This document shows, piece by piece, positions 1 to 5,743 of a stretch of DNA of 7,810 bases; positions within the stretch are counted from its first letter, which is position 1; each line of letters opens with the position of its first letter. Source of the DNA: JBNJEL01 sp051745835 (GTDB lineage Bacteria > Bacillota > Halanaerobiia > Halobacteroidales > Acetohalobiaceae); assembly GCA_051745835.1 (NCBI GenBank), contig JBNJEL010000089.1:1-7810 (forward strand), in the 5' to 3' direction. The position numbers and the translations under genes are program-made. The notes under the pieces were generated by a model, which did no database searches, had not been told where the DNA came from, and worked only from the letters and a program-made list of their open reading frames with translations.

Positions 1-84
1 ATCTGCCTGGGCTAATGCTTCTCGTCCTTTAATTGTTATTAACTTAGGATCACCTGGACCAGCACCAATAAAGTAAACCTTCAT
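1..84 (-). CDS. cbiF: Cobalt-precorrin-4 C11-methyltransferase, N-terminal fragment (cut by window edge)
   Basis: Only the first 28 codons are inside the window, starting at the ATG at 84-82 and remaining open to base 1. The visible residues begin MKVYFIGAGPGDPKLIT, which is the N-terminal strand and glycine-rich GxGPGDPxL loop of the tetrapyrrole (SAM-dependent) methylase family. The MKVYFIGAGPGDP form is what I associate with CbiF/CobM, the enzyme that methylates C11 of cobalt-precorrin-4. The start is well supported: a GGAGG at 92-96 sits 7 bases upstream, and the ATG directly follows the TAA of cbiL with no gap, so the two are probably translationally coupled. The family call rests on a short fragment. 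Another ring methylase (CbiH or the SUMT CobA) is possible but less likely, given the N-terminal wording and the position after cbiL. Confidence 0.8.
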   Translation of the reverse strand, partial: MKVYFIGAGPGDPKLITIKGREALAQAD

Positions 85-792
85 TTACTCCCCTCCCTTA
101 ACGATCATCAGCGATAAGTAATCAATCTCTGTATCAAATAATGAGTCTAAATCTCGTGTGAAAAATTGCTCTGCTTGTCCACAGCGGCTAACAAATACTG
201 TCTGCTCTTTTAATTCTAATTCAGTCAGTAACTCAATCAATTCCTCAAAATTCTTGCTAACCTTCATTAACACTACATTCTCAAAATCAATTAATGCTTC
301 TCGTACTTCCCTTAAATTATCGGTAGTTGGTATAATTGCTACCTTCTCATCACCTTGAGCTAACGGTAAGTTTAACAGACTACTACTTGCACTAACCGAA
401 GTAATTCCTGGTACCGTCTCCACTGCTAATTGAGGATACTCTTCTTGAATCTGCTCTAAAATATAACTATAAGTACTAAAAAAGAGCGGATCACCGATTG
501 TAATTAGTGCCACATCTCTACCTAAATCTAAGATATCTACTATTTGATTAACAATCTGCTGCCAAGCTGCTTCTAACTGTCCTTGATCGCTAGTCATCGG
601 AAAATGCAACTGCTTAACTGACAATTCTTCGTCAATCACTTCACTGATAATCTCTAAAGCTAAACTATCTCGATTAGGTTTAGCCTGAGGTGTACAGACT
701 ACATCCACTTCAGTTAAGATTCTCTTGCTCTTTAACGTCATCAGCTCCGGGTCACCGGGACCAACGCCCAAACCATATAACTTACCTGCCAT
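85..792 (-). CDS. cbiL: Cobalt-factor II (precorrin-2) C20-methyltransferase
   Basis: A tetrapyrrole methylase of 235 residues, a normal CbiL length, that transfers a methyl group from SAM to C20 of the early cobalt-containing ring intermediate in the cytoplasm. Seen in the sequence: the N-terminal loop GVGPGDPELMTLKS (residues 9-22), then VVCTPQAKPNRDSLA (about 31-45). The latter is typical of CbiL/CobI, where other family members differ. There is an ITIGDPLFFSTYSY block (97-110) and a VPGITSVSASS block (127-137), both contributing to the SAM pocket. I chose the ATG at 792 because it has a strong purine-rich site (GAGGGGGG at 799-806) 6 bases ahead and starts right before the conserved strand. 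A GTG at 816 would add eight residues that encode the ribosome site itself and has no site of its own. The start overlaps the end of cbiT by 11 bases, and the TAA abuts the cbiF ATG. Confidence 0.93.
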   Translation of the reverse strand: MAGKLYGLGVGPGDPELMTLKSKRILTEVDVVCTPQAKPNRDSLALEIISEVIDEELSVKQLHFPMTSDQGQLEAAWQQIVNQIVDILDLGRDVALITIGDPLFFSTYSYILEQIQEEYPQLAVETVPGITSVSASSSLLNLPLAQGDEKVAIIPTTDNLREVREALIDFENVVLMKVSKNFEELIELLTELELKEQTVFVSRCGQAEQFFTRDLDSLFDTEIDYLSLMIVKGGE

Positions 793-1390
793 CTTCTTCC
801 CCCCTCTTAATGCCACAGATGATATAAACTGGATTCATCCCCTGCAACATCTGATAATCTGCTACTGCTTTAGTTCTAGTTACTGCTATATTACAGATTT
901 CCAACTCATAATCTAACTCCTCTAACTTACTGCGGGCTTGGGCTAAAGTATCTAAAGTAATAGCATTAATTACTACTCTACCGCCAGGAACTAACCTCTG
1001 ATCTACTAAAGTTAGTATCTGCTCTAACTCTCCGCCGCTACCGCCAATCATCACTCGATCAGCTGGCGGCAGATCTTCAATCACCGTTGTTGCCTCACCT
1101 AAGATCGCTTCTACATTAGATAATCCAAACTCTGTTATATTAGATCTAATTAGCTTTATTCCTGCTTCCTTCTTCTCTACTGCATAGACACGACCTTGTT
1201 GAGCAATCAAGCCTGCTTCCATCGAAATAGAGCCGCTGCCTGCTCCTAGATCATAGACCACACTATCCTCTGTTAAGCGCAATTTAGAGATCGTTACTGC
1301 TCTAACCTCTTCCTTAGTCATCGGTAGTTGACCTCTTATAAATTCTTGGTCAGGAATTCCCGGTGTCTGATACTGCCACTTACTCATCAT
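782..1390 (-). CDS. cbiT: Cobalt-precorrin-6B C15-methyltransferase (decarboxylating)
   Basis: A class I Rossmann-type SAM methyltransferase of about 202 residues, the usual length of stand-alone CbiT. It methylates C15 and removes carboxyl from the C12 acetate side chain of the corrin precursor. Seen: the CbiT-type opening TPGIPDQEF (residues 9-17), then RGQLPMTKEEVRA (19-31), the SAM-binding motif I VVYDLGAGSGSIS (44-56), the acidic end of strand two at VYAVEKKE (68-75), and the MIGGSGGELE segment (114-123) expected in the family. It is separate from CbiE, whereas in the CobL arrangement the two are fused. Two ATGs lie side by side (1390 and 1387). The GGTGA at 1394-1398 is only 3 bases from the first but 6 from the second, so the second may be the true start. 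The gene overlaps cbiE upstream by 11 bases and cbiL downstream by 11. Confidence 0.94.
   Translation of the reverse strand: MMSKWQYQTPGIPDQEFIRGQLPMTKEEVRAVTISKLRLTEDSVVYDLGAGSGSISMEAGLIAQQGRVYAVEKKEAGIKLIRSNITEFGLSNVEAILGEATTVIEDLPPADRVMIGGSGGELEQILTLVDQRLVPGGRVVINAITLDTLAQARSKLEELDYELEICNIAVTRTKAVADYQMLQGMNPVYIICGIKRGEEDGR
799..806 (-). promoter_or_regulatory. Ribosome binding site that fixes the cbiL start
   Basis: On the minus strand this reads GAGGGGGG, 6 bases before the ATG at 792. It lies inside the last codons of cbiT and inside the extra codons that a start at 816 would include, so it argues for the shorter CbiL. Confidence 0.75.
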
Positions 1391-2006
1391 AGATCACCAT
1401 TACCGATAAACTACCAAACTCCTGCTGGCTCAACTCTGTTAATGTACCGCTAACTACTCTTTCCGAATCATAGCCTAAATTCTCTGCCACTAATCCTTCT
1501 TTAGCACTAACGCCTGATGCTAAAAGATAGTCCGCTACCTCATGCGGTAAGAACTCTTGATCTGTAAAGAAGGCTACTTTAGACTTCTGCTCTACTAATT
1601 CTAATAGCTCTTGGCGTCGATCACTACCATGCAAACTAATAATTTCAGCATCCTGCCAGGTCATCTTACCTCGGGCACAGGCTAACTGTAAAGCACTTAC
1701 CCCGGGAATCACCTCTAACTTATCAGCAGCAAAGTAACGCTTAAGGTAACTTAACATACTATAAAGCCCAGGATCTCCCGACACTAAGACCACAATCTTC
1801 CTCTCGCGAAAATTCTCCTTAATATAATCCTTAATTCGCTTTAGATTAGCAGTAATCTTCAGATACTCCTTATCCAAACCACTAAATAGATCTAATGCCC
1901 GCTCACCGCCAATTAACACTTCTGCCTCAGCAATCACTTCTTTAGCAATCGGCAGTAGATACTCTTCACTACCGGGTCCAATACCTACAATCTTAATCTG
2001 ATTCAC
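1380..2006 (-). CDS. cbiE: Cobalt-precorrin-7 C5-methyltransferase
   Basis: A 208-residue tetrapyrrole methylase, normal for stand-alone CbiE, that methylates C5 of the corrin precursor in partnership with CbiT. Seen: the opening IKIVGIGPGSEEYLLP (residues 4-19) with the GxGPGS form typical of CbiE, then VLIGGERALDLF (30-41), the VLVSGDPGLYSML block (73-85), VIPGVSALQLACAR (99-112), and WQDAEIISLHG (117-127). All are expected CbiE landmarks. The start is a GTG at 2006-2004, supported by AGGTGG at 2013-2018 with a 6-base spacer; no ATG lies close to the conserved strand. The gene begins 10 bases after the cbiD stop and overlaps cbiT by 11 bases. CbiE and CbiT act on consecutive intermediates, so this tight coupling fits their joint role. 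Confidence 0.94.
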   Translation of the reverse strand: MNQIKIVGIGPGSEEYLLPIAKEVIAEAEVLIGGERALDLFSGLDKEYLKITANLKRIKDYIKENFRERKIVVLVSGDPGLYSMLSYLKRYFAADKLEVIPGVSALQLACARGKMTWQDAEIISLHGSDRRQELLELVEQKSKVAFFTDQEFLPHEVADYLLASGVSAKEGLVAENLGYDSERVVSGTLTELSQQEFGSLSVMVIYDE

Positions 2007-2012
2007 TCTTTA

Positions 2013-2018
2013 CCACCT
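2013..2018 (-). promoter_or_regulatory. Ribosome binding site supporting the GTG start of cbiE
   Basis: The minus strand reads AGGTGG, 6 bases before the GTG at 2006-2004. It overlaps the final codons and stop of cbiD. The spacing matches the other clear sites in this operon (5-8 bases), so the non-ATG start is credible. Confidence 0.7.
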
Positions 2019-3117
2019 ATCTCTCTTGCAAATTGCCATACTGACCAATCACTCCTACTTCCAAAGTAAAAAGGACAGCAGTTAGGTTGAAGTTACCTTC
2101 TATATACTCTGTTGCTTTCACTACCACCTGTTTGGCTAACAGATCAAAGACCTCACTGCAGCCTGCAGCTTGAACTAACTTTACTGCTTCTTCAGCTGTA
2201 TTAGATGCTAAGATCTGATTAATCAACTTACGATCCTCTACTAATGTTGCAGTATAGGCAGCAATTGTCTCTAAGCGTCCATCAGCTACTTCGCTATGAG
2301 TATTAAAGATTCCAGCTGCTACCTTAACTAACTTACCAACATGTCCAACCAAAGTAACCTTCTCTACCTCTTTCTTACTAGCATACTCCAACATAAAACC
2401 TACAAAATTACTCATTCTCACAATCTCATCTTCACTAAAGCCTAACTGCTTAGCCTCACGCTTACCATAATTACCAAAAACAAAAGCTAACTTACGTTTA
2501 CCAACAGCTAATGCTTGGTCAATACTCAAAACCAACGAATCCTTATAAGCTTGCTCTGACATGGGCTCTACAATTCCTGTAGTTCCCAAAATTGAGATAC
2601 CGCCTTTAATTCCCAACTTAGGATTTAGAGTCTGCTGAGCCGTTTCTATTCCTTCTGGTACTTCAACCGTCAGCTCCACACCAGAGTTAGAGGGTAATAT
2701 TTTCTTAACTTCCTCTTTAATCATCTGACGCGGCACAGGATTAATAGCCGGCTGACCGACTTCAACTGGTAAGCCTGGCTTGGTTACCTCTCCTACTCCT
2801 AAACCGCCGATTAACTTAATTCCTGCTGTCAACTTTCTGGCTCGCACCATAATCTCTAATCCATCTGTAACATCAGGATCATCACCGCCGTCCTTGATGA
2901 CACTAGCTTGAGCATACTCACCGCTTAACTTAGCAGCAGCTATCTCTAGCTCCAACTCCACTCCCGCTGGTGTATCTATCCGCACTTTGCTCACCTGCTG
3001 TTGAGTAAATAACAGCTTAACCGCTGCCTTAGCTGCTCCTGTAGCTGCACTACCGGTTGTGTATCCTTTACGCCATCTATCTTGAGATTGATTCTGTTGT
3101 TCCATCTGCAAACTCAT
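2017..3117 (-). CDS. cbiD: Cobalt-precorrin-5B C1-methyltransferase
   Basis: CbiD methylates C1 of the ring in the anaerobic pathway and is a marker of that pathway, because it is unrelated to the tetrapyrrole methylases and to the aerobic enzyme CobF. The 366-residue length is normal. Seen: the signature KGYTTGSAATGAAKAA (residues 17-32), the block VIKDGGDDPDVTDG (73-86), the GEVTKPGLPVEVGQPAINP stretch (109-127), and NPKLGIKGGISILGTTGIV (165-183) followed by EPMSE. These are all CbiD hallmarks. The start is uncertain. AAGGAG at 3119-3124 is only one base from the ATG at 3117, seven from an in-frame TTG at 3111, and thirteen from an ATG at 3105. All three lie before the conserved core, so function is unaffected. 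The gene follows cbiC by 5 bases and precedes cbiE by 10. Confidence 0.95.
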   Translation of the reverse strand: MSLQMEQQNQSQDRWRKGYTTGSAATGAAKAAVKLLFTQQQVSKVRIDTPAGVELELEIAAAKLSGEYAQASVIKDGGDDPDVTDGLEIMVRARKLTAGIKLIGGLGVGEVTKPGLPVEVGQPAINPVPRQMIKEEVKKILPSNSGVELTVEVPEGIETAQQTLNPKLGIKGGISILGTTGIVEPMSEQAYKDSLVLSIDQALAVGKRKLAFVFGNYGKREAKQLGFSEDEIVRMSNFVGFMLEYASKKEVEKVTLVGHVGKLVKVAAGIFNTHSEVADGRLETIAAYTATLVEDRKLINQILASNTAEEAVKLVQAAGCSEVFDLLAKQVVVKATEYIEGNFNLTAVLFTLEVGVIGQYGNLQER

Positions 3118-3118
3118 T

Positions 3119-3124
3119 CTCCTT
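3119..3124 (-). promoter_or_regulatory. Ribosome binding site of cbiD with unusual spacing
   Basis: The minus strand reads AAGGAG and overlaps the cbiC stop codon. Its spacer is 1 base to the ATG at 3117, 7 to a TTG at 3111 and 13 to an ATG at 3105. Only the TTG gives a spacing like the other genes here, so the start of CbiD is open. Confidence 0.55.
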
Positions 3125-3749
3125 AATCCATATACAGTAATGCATTCATAATCGAAGCAGCTACCGCACTACCGCCCTTACGTCCCCGCAAGGTAATATG
3201 TGGTACTGCCAACTCCTCTAACTGAGCTTTAGACTCCTTAGCTCCCACGAATCCTACCGGTGTCCCAACGATCAACTTTGGCTGCTTAACCTCTTCTTCT
3301 TTAATTAATCTCATTAGCTCAAATAAAGCAGTAGGAGCATTACCGATAGCAAAAATTTGATTCGCTTCATCTCTAATAGCTTCACGCATCGACATCATTG
3401 ATCTCGTAATCCCTTCCGCTTTAGCTTTCCAAGCTACATCTCCATCGCTAATAAAGCACTTAATTTCGCCGCCTAAAGCTTTCAGCTTACTACTATTAAT
3501 GCCCGCTCTTAACATATTAACATCAGTCACTATATTACAACCATCCTCTAATGCTTCTCGTCCTAACTCAACAGCTGATTGAGAGATAATCACTGACTGA
3601 GCTAAAGTAGGGTCAGCCGTAGCATGAGCGACTCGTTTAATAACGGATCGCTTTTGAGGATTAACTGTTAAATCTTCATCTTCCAACTCTCGTTCAATAA
3701 TCTCCATACTGCGTGCTTCAATCTCTTCTGGTTGATAAATAAAATCCAT
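3123..3749 (-). CDS. cbiC: Cobalt-precorrin-8 methylmutase
   Basis: CbiC (related to aerobic CobH) moves the methyl group from C11 to C12 of the corrin ring, giving cobyrinate, the substrate for CbiA. The 208-residue length is normal. Seen: RSVIKRVAHATADP (residues 34-47), whose His42 corresponds to the conserved catalytic histidine of the family. Also seen are VTDVNMLRAGI (74-84), the IGNAPTALFELMRL segment (135-148), VGTPVGFVGAKESK (161-174) and the C-terminal RGRKGGSAVAAS (188-199). The ATG at 3749 is supported by GAGGTG about 5 bases upstream, and the start overlaps the cbiX stop by one base (TAATG), a typical coupling arrangement. It lies between the cobaltochelatase and cbiD. I see nothing odd in it. 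Confidence 0.95.
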   Translation of the reverse strand: MDFIYQPEEIEARSMEIIERELEDEDLTVNPQKRSVIKRVAHATADPTLAQSVIISQSAVELGREALEDGCNIVTDVNMLRAGINSSKLKALGGEIKCFISDGDVAWKAKAEGITRSMMSMREAIRDEANQIFAIGNAPTALFELMRLIKEEEVKQPKLIVGTPVGFVGAKESKAQLEELAVPHITLRGRKGGSAVAASIMNALLYMD

Positions 3750-4114
3750 TAACTCACCTCACTAATTCTTTCTGCCATAATCTCTGCTAACTTCTGGTCA
3801 GCTCCAACACCTTCGCCTAATATAAACTTAACATCAGGATACTCCGCCTCTAACTCTGCAATTAAAGCGGGAATATCTTCTTGAATATGAACACCTGGAT
3901 ATAAGAACAGCGGCATGATGATAATCTCTTCTACTCCCTCGTTAACCACCTCGGCAGTTGCTTCCTCTAAAGTAGGATGAGCAAACTCCATTGCCGCTCC
4001 CTTAACTATCTCATACTCTACTTCTTCTTTAATCTGCTCCACAATCTGCTCAAAGACTGACTTTGCCTCTTGAGCTCTACTACCATGTCCAATAATTATA
4101 ACTCCACTCTTCAT
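3749..4114 (-). CDS. cbiX: Sirohydrochlorin cobaltochelatase, short (single-domain) form
   Basis: A 121-residue class II chelatase that inserts cobalt into sirohydrochlorin, the step that commits the ring to the early-cobalt B12 route. Seen: IIIGHGSR (residues 6-13) with metal-ligand candidate His10, FAHPTL (44-49), and MPLFLYPGVHIQEDIP (67-82) with candidate His76. His10 and the second histidine in the PGVH segment match the metal-binding pair known in the family. The protein is about half the length of two-domain CbiX and resembles the archaeal-type short CbiX, so it would be expected to act as a homodimer. It is very acidic, with 25 D/E against 8 K/R. The ATG has AGGAGG 8 bases upstream. 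A ferrochelatase role toward siroheme (SirB-like) cannot be excluded from sequence alone, but the operon strongly favours cobalt. It lies 14 bases after cbiO. Confidence 0.9.
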   Translation of the reverse strand: MKSGVIIIGHGSRAQEAKSVFEQIVEQIKEEVEYEIVKGAAMEFAHPTLEEATAEVVNEGVEEIIIMPLFLYPGVHIQEDIPALIAELEAEYPDVKFILGEGVGADQKLAEIMAERISEVS

Positions 4115-4128
4115 TCTTAACTCCTCCT

Positions 4129-4962
4129 CTAACTTTCAATCATCCTTAATAATTCATCTTTACTTGTTGGTAACTTATCCGACTTAGATAAGACTCCATT
4201 CTGTACTAACTGATTATAGACTTCGATCACCCACGGCTGCTCTAAACCAATCTGCTCTAAAATAGCTCTCTGTTGAAATACATCTCTTGGACTACCCTCA
4301 CTTACTATCTGCCCTTGCTCTAATAGATAGATCTGATCAGCCCACGCATAGGCTAGATCAACATCATGAGTAGCAATCAAGATTGACCGCTCCTGCTTAT
4401 AAATCTCGGCGATAAAATCAAGTAAATCTCTCACTCCAGCTGGATCTAACCCGGCAGTCGGTTCATCGAAGATAATTAATTCTGGTTCCATTACCAATAC
4501 CGAAGCAATTGCCACCTTCTTCTTTTGTCCGTAACTAAGGTGGTGAGTTGGGCGCTGAGCTAGCTTCTTAAGACCAGTCTCCTCTAAAATTTGAGTAACG
4601 CGTTGCTTAACTTCCGACTCACTAAGACCTAAATTCAACGGTCCAAACGATAGCTCTTGGTAGACTGAAGCGGAAAACAACTGTTGGTCAGGATCTTGAA
4701 AGATCAGTCCTATCTTTTCTCGTAATCTATTGAGATTAGATTGATTATATTTAAGTTGCCTACCCGCAAATAAGATTCGCCCGGACTCCGGTTGCAAAAT
4801 TCCATTTAAGTGTAAAAAGAGAGTTGACTTGCCGGCACCGTTAGGTCCTAAAATAGCACTCTTCTCTGCTTCTTTGATAGTTAATGATAGATTATCCAAT
4901 GCTGTAGTTCCATCTTGATAAGAATAGGTTATCTCTTCTGCTTTAATAATTGGTTCAGCCAA
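4129..4962 (-). CDS. cbiO: Cobalt ECF transporter ATPase subunit
   Basis: The ATP-hydrolysing cytoplasmic subunit that powers cobalt uptake through CbiMNQ; 277 residues, normal for the family. Seen in order: Walker A GPNGAGKST (residues 39-47), the Q-loop FQDPDQQLFSASVYQELSFG (88-107, Gln89), the signature LSYGQKKKVAIA (142-153) in the form usual for CbiO/EcfA ATPases, Walker B LIIFDEPTAGLDP (162-174), and the switch histidine in ATHD (His199). A C-terminal extension of about 65 residues follows the nucleotide-binding core. The start is a TTG at 4962-4960. A stop codon lies immediately upstream in frame, and AGGAGG at 4971-4976 stands 8 bases ahead, so no longer product is possible and the TTG is the best start. 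It overlaps the cbiQ end by 8 bases. Confidence 0.95.
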   Translation of the reverse strand: MAEPIIKAEEITYSYQDGTTALDNLSLTIKEAEKSAILGPNGAGKSTLFLHLNGILQPESGRILFAGRQLKYNQSNLNRLREKIGLIFQDPDQQLFSASVYQELSFGPLNLGLSESEVKQRVTQILEETGLKKLAQRPTHHLSYGQKKKVAIASVLVMEPELIIFDEPTAGLDPAGVRDLLDFIAEIYKQERSILIATHDVDLAYAWADQIYLLEQGQIVSEGSPRDVFQQRAILEQIGLEQPWVIEVYNQLVQNGVLSKSDKLPTSKDELLRMIES

Positions 4963-5743
4963 CTAAATCTCCTCCTACTAGCGCTAACAGTACCAAACTT
5001 AACTCCACTATTAAGATAATTATTAGATGAGTAAAGGAAAGATTATTGCAGCGTTCCAAAATACCTATCTCTCCCTGATAACATCTGGACTCTAATGCCC
5101 TCTCTAAATTCTTAGCCCGCTGATAAGACTTAAGCAACAGATTAGAGATTAACTTACCGACTGAAAAGATAGCATTGCGCAGCGAAGCATAGCCTAGCCG
5201 CGACAGTTGAGCTCTTCTAATCTCCGTAACGACGTCTAATAGTATAAATAGACAACGATAGATTAAAATCATCAACTCCAGCAGAATCTCCGGTACTTTC
5301 AATCTCCGTAAGACTCCAATAATCTCTAATAAAGGCGTAGTTAAGATTAAACAGTAGAGTGAGCTGATAGCAGCTAAAGACTTAAAGTAGAGATTGATAG
5401 CACTCATAATCTCTGAACTTAGAATCCCTAATCTAATATCAAATAGCTCAACAGACCAGAGTAAATCAGCTCCATCTCCTCCAATAGAGATCAAAATAGT
5501 GCTGACTGCTGTTAATAGAAATAAATTAGGAACCAGTAGTAAGCGCAGTAAATTAAAAAAAGGTATCTTAGCAGCCCAAACTAGAATTCCTACCATCAAG
5601 CAGAGAACTACTATAGAAACTAGTAGCGAATTTGCTATTAAGGTCACTAACATAGTAGCCACAGCAAAGAGCACCTTCTCTACTGGATGTAGTGAGCGTA
5701 ACTGATTAGAGTAAGCATAAGAGTCAATCTGTAACATACTCAC
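4955..5743 (-). CDS. cbiQ: Cobalt ECF transporter transmembrane (energy-coupling) subunit
   Basis: The membrane subunit that couples CbiO ATPase movement to the substrate subunit CbiM. It has 262 residues, normal for CbiQ. Seen: an amphipathic N-terminus with IDSYAYSNQLRSLHPVEK (residues 6-23), hydrophobic segments at roughly 24-40, 41-58, 66-88, 115-140 and 238-258, and a cytoplasmic region with two basic coupling motifs. These are RRAQLSRLGY (176-185) and RAKNLERALESRCYQG (209-224), which correspond to the family's two Ala-Arg-Gly-type helices that contact the ATPase. The start is either GTG at 5743, five bases after GGAG (5749-5752) and abutting the cobT stop, or ATG at 5737, eleven bases after it. 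The GTG spacing matches the rest of the operon, while the ATG fits the usual family N-terminus. It overlaps cbiO by 8 bases. Confidence 0.93.
   Translation of the reverse strand: MSMLQIDSYAYSNQLRSLHPVEKVLFAVATMLVTLIANSLLVSIVVLCLMVGILVWAAKIPFFNLLRLLLVPNLFLLTAVSTILISIGGDGADLLWSVELFDIRLGILSSEIMSAINLYFKSLAAISSLYCLILTTPLLEIIGVLRRLKVPEILLELMILIYRCLFILLDVVTEIRRAQLSRLGYASLRNAIFSVGKLISNLLLKSYQRAKNLERALESRCYQGEIGILERCNNLSFTHLIIILIVELSLVLLALVGGDLVG
4971..4976 (-). promoter_or_regulatory. Ribosome binding site supporting the TTG start of cbiO
   Basis: The minus strand reads AGGAGG, 8 bases before the TTG at 4962-4960. It is one of the strongest sites in the window and is placed inside the last codons of cbiQ. 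With an in-frame stop directly upstream of the TTG, it settles the start. Confidence 0.8.

Noticed and set aside
158..358. 66-codon open frame on the plus strand inside cbiL
   Set aside because: It is antisense to a well-conserved methylase, its product is Ser/Asn-rich low-complexity with no recognisable motif, and it has no operon context. It is a shadow frame.
793..816. Eight-residue N-terminal extension of CbiL from a GTG at 816
   Set aside because: The extra codons encode the strong ribosome site for the ATG at 792, and no site precedes 816.
725..916. 63-codon plus-strand open frame across the cbiT/cbiL junction
   Set aside because: It is antisense to two conserved genes and shows no domain.
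2156..2170. Paired CTGCAG sites in cbiD as a possible repeat or operator
   Set aside because: It is a short coincidence within codons for a Gln-Ala-Ala-Gly-Cys stretch, with no further copies noticed.
4525..4539. CbiO signature reads LSYGQ instead of LSGGQ
   Set aside because: This variation is usual for CbiO/EcfA-type ATPases and is not a defect.
5555..5561. Run of seven A (T on the sense strand) in cbiQ as a possible terminator
   Set aside because: I see no GC-rich hairpin directly upstream on the sense strand, and the run encodes conserved-type Phe-Phe in the middle of the gene.
5394..5705. 103-codon plus-strand open frame inside cbiQ
   Set aside because: It is antisense to hydrophobic CbiQ helices, and the product is a Ser/Thr/Lys/Ile-rich sequence typical of reverse-strand membrane codons, with no domain.
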